Source: Telmatactis stephensoni
Taxonomy: Eukaryota > Cnidaria > Anthozoa > Actiniaria > Isophelliidae
Direction of reading: 5' to 3'
DNA: 64,000 bases
Assembly (NCBI GenBank): GCA_029948255.1
Contig: JALIZF010001815.1
Location: 124,001-188,000 of the forward strand
Part shown: one piece after another, positions 36,735-49,600 of the stretch
Numbering within the stretch: the stretch's first letter is position 1
How the letters are laid out: each line of letters begins with the position of its first letter
Notes under the pieces: generated by a model
What the model saw: the letters and a program-made list of their open reading frames with translations, nothing else
Told to the model about the DNA's origin: nothing
Databases searched by the model: none
Made by a program: the position numbers and the translations under genes

Positions 36735-37648
36735 TTTTATTTAAACACGTATCGTCCAGGAGCTAGAAACTCGTTCAAAATACGAACGTGTGTGAACAAC
36801 ATAAATTAATTATAACTTGGAAACATAATATAGAAAAAAATGGTATGAAATTATCAATAGTTATAGAAAATAAATTGAACTGAAGAATCTAAAGAATGGC
36901 TTTCTTAAGGTTGCTTTTGAATTCAGTTAGACTCGCTGCATTATGAACTTTGTTGGGAAGACTATTCCAAACGTAAAAACGTTGGTCTAAAGCTCGTAAT
37001 TTTTCGCAGCATTTCTTTCCCTTAATATATTGCGTTAAGATTAATTTGAAAGCCGAGCATCAAGCTAAGGTATCGACGTTTGGTTCAGGAGTTTAATTGG
37101 AAACAAGTCCTCCATAATAAGAGGTTTTTGACACCAAAACTAGTTTTTTCCTTCCGTTTTAAGCCAAGGAATATTAGAAAAGAAAAATATTGATCAATAT
37201 AAAGAAAATTGACGGAAAAAAAGAAAAGCTTTTTGACGCAGGCACGGCTCGACCAGCAACCAAAAAGAAATTAGTATGCTAATTTCATGCAAAATCTAAA
37301 AATCGGACCATGCATCCAGACAAATCGCTGAATCATCGCATGTTACGTATAGGATGGAGATTTCGGCCCCTTCCGCGCTATCCGGTAGAACGCAGCAAGC
37401 TTCGCAGTCAAAGAGGGAGGAAACAGTCGGATCCTAGGCCGTAAATGACTGAACCTTACCACTAGGCTAACTGGTCTACTGAGTGATTTGAAAGACAAAA
37501 TAACCTAGTGTTTCCTGTGAATGGGCTATTGTCTATTGTTGTGCAAATTAAGCGTTCCGGTGGCGTAACGTGAAAGACCATGGAGTTTGAAGCAGATGCA
37601 AAACGGGTGAGCCAGGTTCGAGTCGTGGATTGTGCAAGTTTTTTTTTT

Positions 37649-37680
<32 letters not shown>

Positions 37681-40600
37681 TTTCTTTTCTTTTTTTTTTC
37701 TTTTTCAAAACAATAAAATATAAACTTATATCTATATAAAATGAATAAAAAGGAAGAGAAAGAAAGTTAAAGAAAGAAGAAAATAATGTAAGAAATAATG
37801 AAAATAGGAGAATCATATGACAATTAACAGAACTAGTGATAAAATTAAAAGAATAGAAAAATTAAAATCAAAATTTAAAAATTGGTAATTAAGCTTCTGA
37901 AGAACCAGGTTCGTGTTGATATAAAATTGTCAACAGCGTACATTAAGTTAAGGAAGGCTCCAAAACAAAAACTGCCAAAAGTCTATATTTTAGAAGTACG
38001 ACGGCGGAAAAGTTTCAGGTTGAATGCGACTGTAGTTTCTTGAAGAAAGTAATTTGTCATCCTTTCTTTGTGAATTTATTTTTCTCCCAGATCGCAAAAG
38101 TAATTAACGTCTTTACTTGATTGCGTAAATGTATCCTATATGTGGATTCTGTAGATTGTTTAACAGCTTTTGTTCATCTTTGTCAGTGACTTCGTATATA
38201 GTACTACTAATGGTCCCTATAGCCTGTGAACAGGCTCTTGGGAGGGGAGGGTACATGCTAGTAGGTGTAGGGGAGGGGAGGGTACGTGCTAGTGGGTGCA
38301 GGGGAGGGGAGGGTACGTGCTAGTAGGTGTAGAGACTGGAGTATTACTGTGTTCAGTGACAATGGCATTAAAGTCAAATTTTTATAGCAGAAAGAAAAAT
38401 ATGTTGACGTCCGCTTTGCTGTCTACACTAATACTAATCCTAACCCTGATCCACAGTTTTCAAGGGATCTCAACAAATTAGAGCGTTCTGAATTGAAAGA
38501 CGCTATATTATGATGACAAAATGAAATGAATGATGATGATAATCTATGATAAGCTACCAATGCTGATGGTGATGATAATCATGAAAATGTATATTATTAT
38601 GCATTGCAGGGGCAGGGTGATACGTGCCATCCCTGGAAATAAGGCACAGCTGAGGTTTTTGGTACAACTGAGCAACAATGACGTAAGTATCAACACTATT
38701 TGTCTCATGCAATCACTTCACAAATGATCAATGACTTTCATCCCGCTTCCAAGTCATTTATTCTTTCCTTCATTCATCCATTCTTTTGCTAGTCCATTTA
38801 TCCGCCATCAATTCCTTCTTCCCTTCCTTCTGTTACGGTGAAACCTAAGATATTTAGCTAGTTTGATAGTTAGTGACGTCACAATCGATGATTGCCATTT
38901 ACGCACGTTTTCCTCGCCGAAGTAACATCTCACAAGAGCCATCGGGTAAATATCGATATTATCGTTGATACACAATGTATTTCTATTGTAACATACAGCT
39001 CATAATGTGTAACATCATGTATTAGGTTTCGAAAGACTAACGGACTGACAGATTAACGAACTAGTGAACCGACTGATGACAGACCAATAAAGTCCTTTGA
39101 AAACGCTGGCTAGCTTGTTTGATCGGTCGAGGAAACATTCGAAACCCGTTCTCATATGATGGCCGAAGAAGCCAAGACTGTTCGTCGAACTGCCCAATGC
39201 AGATTCACAAGGAAGAGAAACGAATTGCTAAAATCAATAGCTAACAAAAGCACTAGAGAACTTGTGGAAGCGAATTACGCAGACACTGCGCCTTATACGC
39301 TACGCTCCTGCCTCGGTAAAGAACCCCTGGCCCAAGTGAAAAGCGTAGACGACGACATTCTAGAAATGTGGGAAAGGTTGGACGAGAAATACGGAGACCC
39401 AGCTAAAGTCGCTGATGCAATAATCAATGACATAAGACGATTCAAAATCATCAGAGAAGGCGAAGCCAAGCGATTTACTGAATTTGTCGGGATCGTTGAA
39501 GACGGATATCGAGATCTCAAGAGGCTCGGATTGGAAGCTGAGATAACCACGACGAGCTCTGTAAGCATCATCGAAAGGAAACTGCCAGCCGACGTGAGAA
39601 TTGAGTGGGCCAAACTACTCAGCGCTGATGGAAGTACAGTTGACAAAACGAACAAATTTTCGAGCCTCCTCAATTTCCTCAGTAGTATACAAATGAGAGT
39701 TCAACGCCACCTGAGCGCCGGTGCGCGCGGTACAAGGGGGGGGGTCACGCCTCCGAAAGAGGGGATGTCACGCCGGTGTCAGGGGAGTCACACAACAGCG
39801 ACCAGGGAGTCACGCGCCGGCGATCCGCTTGCAGGATTGAAAACTCCATTGCGCAGCAACCAAACAAATATTTCGGAGCAACTAACCAACGAAATTCTTT
39901 CCGGTGCGACCGAGGAACAAACGTAATACTGAGAACTCCGTTGCGCAGCAACCGAGCAACGTTTTCGGAATTTCAAACAAAAGAACGAATTGGTAGTGCC
40001 ACGCTTAAGGGTCTATTGTGTTCGATTCAGCCACCCGCAAAAGTATTGTTTACCATCAGGCCGATTCTTGCATAATTGGCTAAAGAATTTGGGCCGTTAT
40101 AAAATCTTCAAACGACCGAAAAACGTCCTAAAAACGGTACAAAAATTTCAGTTCAGCGAAGAGCTAGGCCACTCACTTTTGAGTCTTAGAGAGAACTACA
40201 AGGGAAGTCAAGATGAGCTGTCCTGAAGAGAGTTTCTTGTCTCAACAACACAAGGAATCAAATCGAATGCTTGCTCGTTATGTATGTCAGTCGTTAAAGC
40301 AAGAAAATGTAGGACTAGTAGATGAGGAAACGGTCTATCAAATCTTAATAAATGGAGCTGATGATGAAGATCAAACTTTGGACTATAGAGACACTGTTGG
40401 ATTTATAGAAGCCTATCGATATCTTCACAGACTGGCTTCGGACGTCTTGGAAATTGGATTATTAGAGAACAATATCATATGCGAAGTTCACAAAATACTG
40501 ATGGAACATCGTAGTCATTTATGTACCGTAGGGCAATACAGCGTGAAAGAAAGGTTGACAGAATTTGAAGGAAAAATACACTATTATACGAGATTTTGTG

Positions 40601-43600
40601 ACATTGACCAAACCATGCAGATGATAATCGATGAATTTAACCGCCGGCTGGATGAGATCCACCGTAAAAGTCTACGCACAACAGATAGATTAGATTCTTT
40701 GGAAAGTTTAATTCACTTAACGTCATGGCTCGTCTACAAATTTTTGCAAATACACCCCTTTGGCGATGGCAATGGAAGGATGGTCCGACTTTTGTACACT
40801 TACATCATGGAAGCCTTTGGCCTTCCCTTTCCAGCCCCTTTATTTTGGTATACTAAAGAAGAGCTGCAAACAAAGGACGGTTACAAAGAATACATTACAT
40901 GGTGTAAACTTTTATCAAATATCCGCCTAACCCTTGATTTTAAGGAATTAGAGCTTGATATGTTGCGTGCTTTAGGCGAATGTTGTAAGGAATGCAAACA
41001 GTTGTCGAAAAATAATAAAAAGTAGAAATATACGGAAGACTAACAGAATATATTTTGTTATACAATGACCAATCAGAAAAAGACTAGTACCTTTGTCATA
41101 GGAAGATAGACTCTCTTTTCAAAGCAGCTAAAGACAAATATTTTTGTAACATTTGTGTGCCGAGAACATATATGGTCTTCCTGATTTTGTCAATCTTTAC
41201 ACTTTTGTTTTTAAATGTTTGTTTGAAAAATAAAGACGAAAGTTTGAAGATCATTTTTTGTTGATTCTTATATAACATTCTTTGAAAGTATAACATAACT
41301 CTGGAGGTTCCTCTAGTAACCATGGAAACCATCCTTCGAGCTGATCCACAGGTATCCCATGTAGTGTAGATTTTAGTATTTTAGTTAGATTCTAGTATTC
41401 TGGTATAGATTCTAGTATTCTAACTAGATTCTAGCATTCTAATACCTTCTACCAGATTCTAGTATTCTAGCTAGATTCTAGTATTCTAACTAGATTTTAA
41501 TATAGTCTAGTGTAGATTCTACTAGATTCTAGCTAGATACTAGATTTTAATATAGTCTAGTGTAGATTCTACTAGATTCTAGCTAGATTCTAGATTCTAC
41601 TAGATATTAGATTCTACTAGATACTAGATTCTAGCTAGACACTAGATTCTACTAGACACTAGATTCTACTAGATTTTAATATAGTCTAGTGTAGATTCTA
41701 CTAGGTTCTACTAGATTTTAATATAGTCTAGTGTAGATTCTAGTATTCTGGTATAGATTCTAGTATTCTAGATTAGATTCTAGTAGGGGTGATAGCCTGA
41801 TAGCTGTCGATAGCCTGATAGCCTGCTATTTGATAGCCTGATAGCCTGCTATCGATAGCTATTAGTCTATTGATAGCCTGCTATCGATAGACTAATAAAT
41901 ATGCGAAGACGTAAAGACTGCAGGAGGAAGACGTAAAGACTGCGGGAGGAAGGTGTAAAGGCTGTCGGAGGTCCCCGCGGCGGCAAAGTTTGCCGCCCGC
42001 GGCGGCAAAGCCGCCCGAAGGGAACCTCCGACAGCTTTTACACCTTCCTCCCGCAGTCTTTATGTCTTCCTCCTGCAGTCTTTACGTCTTCGCATATTTA
42101 TTAGTCTATCGATAGCAGGCTATCAATAGACTAATAGCTATCGATAGCAGGCTATCAGGCTATCAAATAGCAGGCTATCAGGCTATCGACAGCTATCAGG
42201 CTATCACCCCTACTAGAATCTAATCTAGAATACTAGAATCTATACCAGAATACTAGAATCTACACTAGACTATATTAAAATCTAGTAGAACCTAGTAGAA
42301 TCTACACTAGACTATATTAAAATCTAGTAGAATCTAGTGTCTAGTAGAATCTAGTGTCTAGCTAGAATCTAGTATCTAGTAGAATCTAATATCTAGTAGA
42401 ATCTAGAATCTAGCTAGAATCTAGTAGAATCTACACTAGACTATATTAAAATCTAGTATCTAGCTAGAATCTAGTAGAATCTACACTAGACTATATTAAA
42501 ATCTAGTTAGAATACTAGAATCTAGCTAGAATACTAGAATCTGGTAGAAGGTATTAGAATGCTAGAATCTAGTTAGAATACTAGAATCTATACCAGAATA
42601 CTAGAATCTAACTAAAATACTAAAATCTACACTACATGGGATACCTGTGGATCAGCTCGAAGGATGGTTTCCATGGTTACTAGAGGAACCTCCAGAGTTA
42701 TGTTATACTTTCAAAGAATGTTATATAAGAATCAACAAAAAATGATCTTCAAACTTTCGTCTTTATTTTTCAAACAAACATTTAAAAACAAAAGTGTAAA
42801 GATTGACAAAATCAGGAAGACCATATATGTTCTCGGCACACAAATGTTACAAAAATATTTGTCTTTAGCTGCTTTGAAAAGAGAGTCTATCTTCCTATGA
42901 CAAAGGTACTAGTCTTTTTCTGATTGGTCATTGTATAACAAAATATATTCTGTTAGTCTTCCGTATATTTCTACTTTTTATTATTTTTCGACAACTGTTT
43001 GCATTCCTTACAACATTCGCCTAAAGCACGCAACATATCAAGCTCTAATTCCTTAAAATCAAGGGTTAGGCGGATATTTGATAAAAGTTTACACCATGTA
43101 ATGTATTCTTTGTAACCGTCCTTTGTTTGCAGCTCTTCTTTAGTATACCAAAATAAAGGGGCTGGAAAGGGAAGGCCAAAGGCTTCCATGATGTAAGTGT
43201 ACAAAAGTCGGACCATCCTTCCATTGCCATCGCCAAAGGGGTGTATTTGCAAAAATTTGTAGACGAGCCATGACGTTAAGTGAATTAAACTTTCCAAAGA
43301 ATCTAATCTATCTGTTGTGCGTAGACTTTTACGGTGGATCTCATCCAGCCGGCGGTTAAATTCATCGATTATCATCTGCATGGTTTGGTCAATGTCACAA
43401 AATCTCGTATAATAGTGTATTTTTCCTTCAAATTCTGTCAACCTTTCTTTCACGCTGTATTGCCCTACGGTACATAAATGACTACGATGTTCCATCAGTA
43501 TTTTGTGAACTTCGCATATGATATTGTTCTCTAATAATCCAATTTCCAAGACGTCCGAAGCCAGTCTGTGAAGATATCGATAGGCTTCTATAAATCCAAC

Positions 43601-46600
43601 AGTGTCTCTATAGTCCAAAGTTTGATCTTCATCATCAGCTCCATTTATTAAGATTTGATAGACCGTTTCCTCATCTACTAGTCCTACATTTTCTTGCTTT
43701 AACGACTGACATACATAACGAGCAAGCATTCGATTTGATTCCTTGTGTTGTTGAGACAAGAAACTCTCTTCAGGACAGCTCATCTTGACTTCCCTTGTAG
43801 TTCTCTCTAAGACTCAAAAGTGAGTGGCCTAGCTCTTCGCTGAACTGAAATTTTTGTACCGTTTTTAGGACGTTTTTCGGTCGTTTGAAGATTTTATAAC
43901 GGCCCAAATTCTTTAGCCAATTATGCAAGAATCGGCCTGATGGTAAACAATACTTTTGCGGGTGGCTGAATCGAACACAATAGACCCTTAAGCGTGGCAC
44001 TACCAATTCGTTCTTTTGTTTGAAATTCCGAAAACGTTGCTCGGTTGCTGCGCAACGGAGTTCTCAGTATTACGTTTGTTCCTCGGTCGCACCGGAAAGA
44101 ATTTCGTTGGTTAGTTGCTCCGAAATATTTGTTTGGTTGCTGCGCAATGGAGTTTTCAATCCTGCAAGCGGATCGCCGGCGCGTGACTCCCTGGTCGCTG
44201 TTGTGTGACTCCCCTGACACCGGCGTGACATCCCCTCTTTCGGAGGCGTGACCCCCCCCCCCCCCCCTTGTACCGCGCGCACCGGCGCTCAGGTGGCGTT
44301 GAACTCTCATTTGTATACTACTTTCCTCCTTACTCAAAAACGCGCAATCGAGTACGACGCATCAGAACTACGCGCACCTGGCGGTTCTGCTTCAGCGAAA
44401 GGAGTAGCTCACTACGTTATGACGAACGAACGTCGCGAAAACCCAAAACCAAGATCCGGCAAGTGTATATTCCATGACAACGCCGAGCACGCAACAAGCG
44501 AATGCAGACTCTACCTATCCAAATCGATACAGGAGAAAATGGAAATGCTGAAAGAAAAGGGAGCATGCTTTTCCTGTCTAAAATATGGTCATCGATCGCG
44601 GGACTGCCGAAGGAAAAAGGAATGCGGAATCAATGAATGTAAAAGGAAACACCACATAACTCTGCACGAAGACAAACCCACAGAAACCGAAACTCCGAAT
44701 TTATCAGCCTCGACTAATGCGTGCACTGACAAATTTAGCGAGAATTCTTTACTTCCTTTACTTAGTTCCTTCCTTCCCTTCCTTCCTTCCATCTTTCCTT
44801 GCTTGCTTGCTTGCTCCCTTCCTTCCTTTACCCATTCGATCGTTCATTTATTCATCAATTCGTTCGTTCTTTCGCTTGTACTCTTTTTCTTATTCAATAT
44901 CCTTAATTCCCTTTGGAGTAGTATTATACTCTATAGATATAACTGCATTGTGTACAGTACTAAGGCCACATAATTAATGTATTTCCAGGACCTTGACCTT
45001 GACTTCTGGACTCACCCATCACATGTTTCCGGTCCTGTTGACATCCGAGTCAACGCTGCAATGTACCCCAAGCTTGCCAAACTGCTTAGTGCTAATGGAA
45101 TAGTGTTCACTATTCTTATCCCTGATGTAGACGAACTGCAAGCCAGACAAAACCCACCAGACTCTGGAAGAAGCTCAGGATTTAATTACGCGCGCTACAA
45201 CACTTTAGACCAGGTAATTATTTGATATGGAATGATATGGTAAATGTATGGATCGGATCGATGGCGGGGACGGAAAATATGCTGGCCGTGTTGTTGAGAG
45301 TTGGTCGTTAATTTAGAGAGGTTTCCTTATAGAGCAAATGAATGGATTGGATTGTTTGATGTGCGCGCGCGGACGAAAAAAGCTGGCCGTAGTGGAGAGC
45401 TGTTAGTCCAGAACTGGACCCACTTTATCTTCGCGCGCGCGGCCAAAATTTAAAATTGGAGCGAGCGATGTAACGCTAACGGACTCGATAAAGGGGGTCC
45501 AGGGAAATTTGCCTGCGCATGCGTCAGTTCACATCCCGTTTTCGGGATGTGAGTATTGAGCAATGATTGACACACCCTCTTGGTTTACTTTTCGCGCCAA
45601 ATAAAAATGGCAGCTGTCTGCGATTCGTCGCGTGAAGAAATGTTCGGAAAATTTCGTAATGATTACTCAGATTCTTTTATCGAAGCGGCTTGTCAATCGC
45701 AGGAGAAGTGTCACCTAAACTTTGTTCTGAAGCCAGAGCAAATGCAAGTTTTGCATACTTTTCTCAAAGATAAATTACTTTTGACTTCCGTAACAAGTCT
45801 TGACAGGAGTGGTCTGACAGTGGTATATCACAAAAACCTACTGAAAATCAATTCAAAATTGAGTAGCAAATATAAAACAACTTTTCAGATAATATCCGTG
45901 ATAAAATGACCGAAAAGAATGACATACTTTGATAAAAAATAGCCGCTAAGTTGAATTACAGCTACACGACTATTGCGAAAAGTAAACTGAACTGGAATCT
46001 GTTGGTCTAAACTACCAGTAGATAAAATAACTACACAATAATCACGAAAAAAAGTAAAAAGAAATCATCCTAAGTAAAAAAAAATCATGTCTGATGAGTA
46101 AAATCGGTAATTTCGTTTTCGTTTTTGGCTTCAATGAGTTCAAAGTCACAGCAAAAGTGAATTTTCAGCAAAGCAAACAAATTGTCCTTTATGAAGACAA
46201 AAACGGTATTGTTTAAACAAAGATGAAACAAATAACTTTTTAAATAAAATAAACAGGGAATACACAAGTGCAGACTACCCTTTTTAATACCTTTCAATAA
46301 CTTTTCAGCATCATTCCTTTAGGTTGAAGCTATATTTTGACAAACTTTCACTTTCACATGCCGGTCAGCTCGATCGTTTTTCGCCAGTTTTGAAAAAACA
46401 GCAAAAAGAAATCTTCAAAAGCATCAAATGACCCGTACTTCTTTCATTTTGTGAGCTTTTGGACTTGATTCTATAATTAAATCACCTCTTTTAAGCGTGA
46501 GAAAGCTTCCCGAGTCTGGCCGCCATTTCCTTTTTGGCTTTCTTCTTGCAAAGAAAGAAAAGTTGCCATGGAAACTGTAATTCCTACAACTTTGCAGGTA

Positions 46601-49600
46601 AAGAGAATCTCGCGTTCAATCAATCAAAAACGATAACTTTTCTCTTTTTTCTTCGCAAAAAATAGTTAGAATCGCGCTGGGAGAAAACTCCGCCAACACC
46701 GAATATGTTTTCTCCCAACTAGCCGTCATTATAAACCGATAATGCCGTCTCAAAATCGCGTTTAGTTTATAGTAACATCTGTAAGTAAAATTTGACAAAC
46801 ACGCCATTTTTCGTAGTTCGGCCGCTATAAATGATGAGTGTGGGCTCGTGGTGACTTGTGATTGGATGTAGAGACGCATGCGCAGGCAAATTTCCCTGGA
46901 CCCACTTTTCTCAATTTTCTTTCGAATGCGCGCGCGCTTCTTTTATTTCTTCGTCCACTGTTTATTGTATATAATTGTTATTGAGGAAAGTGGGTCCAGT
47001 TCTGGACTAGAGAGCTGTTCGTTGTACAGAGGTTTCAATATAGAGTAAATGTATGGGTAGGATCGATGACGGGACGGAAAATATGCTGGTCGTTGTAGAG
47101 AGGTGGCCATTGTACAAAGGTTTTAATATAGAGTAAATGAATAGATGGGCCATTGTTGATGTGGACGGAAAATGCTGGTCGTTTTGGAGAGGTGGCTGTT
47201 AGCTGCCGGTAGAGGTTCGACTTTATCGTGTAGTATGACCTAAATTTAAGAACGCTTTTCAATTTTTGATTCGCACGCATCCAACCAAGAGTTAGCAGTA
47301 TTTTGTTTCGTAGTTTTATAGTTGAATATTTTGCTAGAGTAACATTAATAACGTTGCTGTTTTTTACGTGTTTGCTCAGATTAACAGGGAAGTGGATAGA
47401 CTTGTTCGAAGTCGTCCCCAAATCGCTAAAAGGTTCAGTGTTGGGAATTCATACGAAGGAAGACCAATGTATGCAGTCAAGGTATCCAAACATAGCTTGT
47501 ATTGAACACGGATAAATTTCCATTTTCCGTGCACCTGTACTCTAACAGATGCACTGATAACGTCAAAATGTGTCGAGAACAAAGAAGTACGCCAAAAGAC
47601 GAAGTCGAGTGGAATGACAGTGCATCAGTTAGAGTAGAAACTCACGGAAAAATGGAATCTATTTGTTTTTATATAATTTTCATCGAAACTGTACTGTAAT
47701 CACACACGGTTCCCAACCAATCAGAGCGCGCGTAATATATCAATTGCAAATATTATATGGTTTTGAATGACTGAAAACGTAGCTATGATTCAATACCTTG
47801 AGCGTTCAGGACCATTTAGCAACTTCCGTAAAGCTGTTTGCTCATGTAGAATATTTTACACGCGCATAATGAATCTTACTGTAAATAAATAATTCCTCTC
47901 TGTCAGTATGTTGGGTTTTCTGTTCATATAGTCAATGAAAACTCTAGCTCTAGTCTGCATCATATCAATTCCAAATGATCTTCATGGAAAACAATATCTT
48001 ACCGCGGCCCTTTGTGTACGCCCAGGCTAGTTACTAAAACTTCAATTTTTTGACAGAAAACATCCGTTATGTATTTGATAAATTGCAGTTGAGTTCCGGT
48101 TTAGGCAAAAAGACATTGTTTATGAACTGTGGTATTCATGCTCGTGAATGGATTACACCGGCAACCTGCATGTATATGCTGAACCAGGCAAGTATATCTC
48201 AATATCATTGTGCTTCATGTCTTCTGACGGTTGATATCAATGCCGAAATAACCATGTTTTGGGGATGAGAATTAAGCTAGGTTTCTCCATCGTCTTCTCC
48301 CCCACTTAGTATGAGCTTGGTGTATATGCTGAATCAGGCAAGTGTATCGCAATCTTGGTTTTCATATCTTCTGATGGATGATCATCAAAACTAAGGGTTC
48401 TCCACTGTATTCTTCCCTATCAACGTGTGACGTCATATGCGTCACGTGACTTCACATGCGGCCAAACAATACGCTGTTCTTTCTCGTCATTAACTTCCGC
48501 CAATTGAAGACCTCAATGGGGTTAACCATTAACCGTCATACAGCCAAAAATTCAGCCACTAGACGTAAAAAGAATCGTCATTAACTGAGCTTTCTGTTAA
48601 CCGTAATGCAAAGAAATTGTTACCGTAAAAAAGCCAAAATATTAACCGTAAAATCCACCACCCCTATTCTCCAAATAAACTGATATTCTCAACTTGAAAC
48701 ATTTGTATGATATGATTCTATTGCCTTTGTTATTTTTATAATCAGATCATAAGTAAATATGGTTCAGACAGCAGTATCAATGCTATGCTTAATAAACTGG
48801 ATGTTGTTATCATGCCTGTGCTGAATGTTGATGGTTATGTCTACACATGGAGTAGAGTAAGTTATCTGGGCCGGTACTCGATGCTGAGCTTTTTCTGCAT
48901 CATTGCTCGCAGCATAGTTGCACCGGTGTGCTTACCCATGCAATCTTGTGCACAACACAGATACACCGTGTGTCTACCCATGCAATCTTGTGCACATTTC
49001 AGAAAAAGTTGCAGAAGTAGAATTCAATCCTAAACCTGCAACTGGGGTAATGCGCTCAACGTTGCACGCAGCTACTGCAGGGAAACATGGGTAAAAAACG
49101 CCATTGCGTATACTCAGAAGTTTAAAATAAAACCATTGGAGGTTTAATAAATATTGAATTCTAAGTGCTTATATTGTTCCTAAAACATTACTTAAGTTCT
49201 ATGGTCAAATAATACACGAGAAATTCGCATAATACACGACAGTTGAATCGACGGTACTTTTATTTGTAAACACGAACGCGTCCATGATTTCCCGCCGAAT
49301 TTTCGAGCACGGGCAATGCGTTTTTCACCCGTGTTCTGCAAGGGTGGATAAACGATGCAAGAATTAAGAGAATTTACTAATAAGGTCTTTACTAATATTT
49401 AACGCAAATCCAAGAAATAAATGTTGTCTCACACGAATGGAATGCACGAGTATTTTCCGTGTCACCACAATTAAATAACCTGTGTGTAGTTACGAATCAA
49501 TGCGAATATTGTTGATGTGTTTGTGAGTACTGTCCAAGTGGTTACGAGTATTTTTCGAGAGGCCACGAGTGCTCCACGAGTGCTCACGATCATTCTCCGA

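Larger units (their letters stand above)
39681..44322. mobile_element. 4.64-kb palindromic mobile element carrying two Fic genes
   Basis: The element starts AGTAGTATACAAATGAGAG and ends with its exact reverse complement. From 39745 inward, base i pairs with base 83996-i over about 2.2 kb; the open frames on the two arms mirror one another exactly in position and sequence. I saw only a poly-G/C length difference near each end and two substitutions near the centre (about 41935 and 41959 on the left arm). Each arm holds, from outside in, a G-run, a CTCCGTTGCGCAGCAAC subrepeat pair, a TATAAAA box, a Fic-domain gene reading inward, and an array of TAGATTCTAG-type and GATAGCCT-type subrepeats. The centre (41973-42023) is a GC-rich spacer. 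The 6-bp target duplication and split gag frame show that it inserted as a unit. No transposase, integrase or polymerase is encoded. Confidence 0.85.

Noticed and set aside
39990..40226. 78-codon plus-strand frame just before the Fic gene
   Set aside because: It overlaps the Fic start in another frame and covers the TATA region; it is more likely promoter and leader.
41096..41332. 78-codon minus-strand frame in each palindrome arm (mirror at 42664-42900)
   Set aside because: It overlaps the 3' flank of the Fic gene, has no recognisable domain and is AT-driven. It is duplicated only because the arms are.
44020..44251. Arg/Ser-rich frames near the right end of the palindrome
   Set aside because: They are mirrored on the left arm, have no ATG context or domain, and cross subrepeats.
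39681..44322. Palindrome as an assembly or hairpin-adapter artefact
   Set aside because: A read-through artefact would mirror the flanking DNA. Here the two flanks are different halves of one gag frame with a 6-bp duplication, and the arms differ at a few positions. An assembly check is still worthwhile.
39681..44322. Polinton/Maverick or related virus-like element
   Set aside because: AG-starting ends and a 6-bp duplication fit, but no polymerase, integrase, capsid or protease is encoded and the element is far too short.
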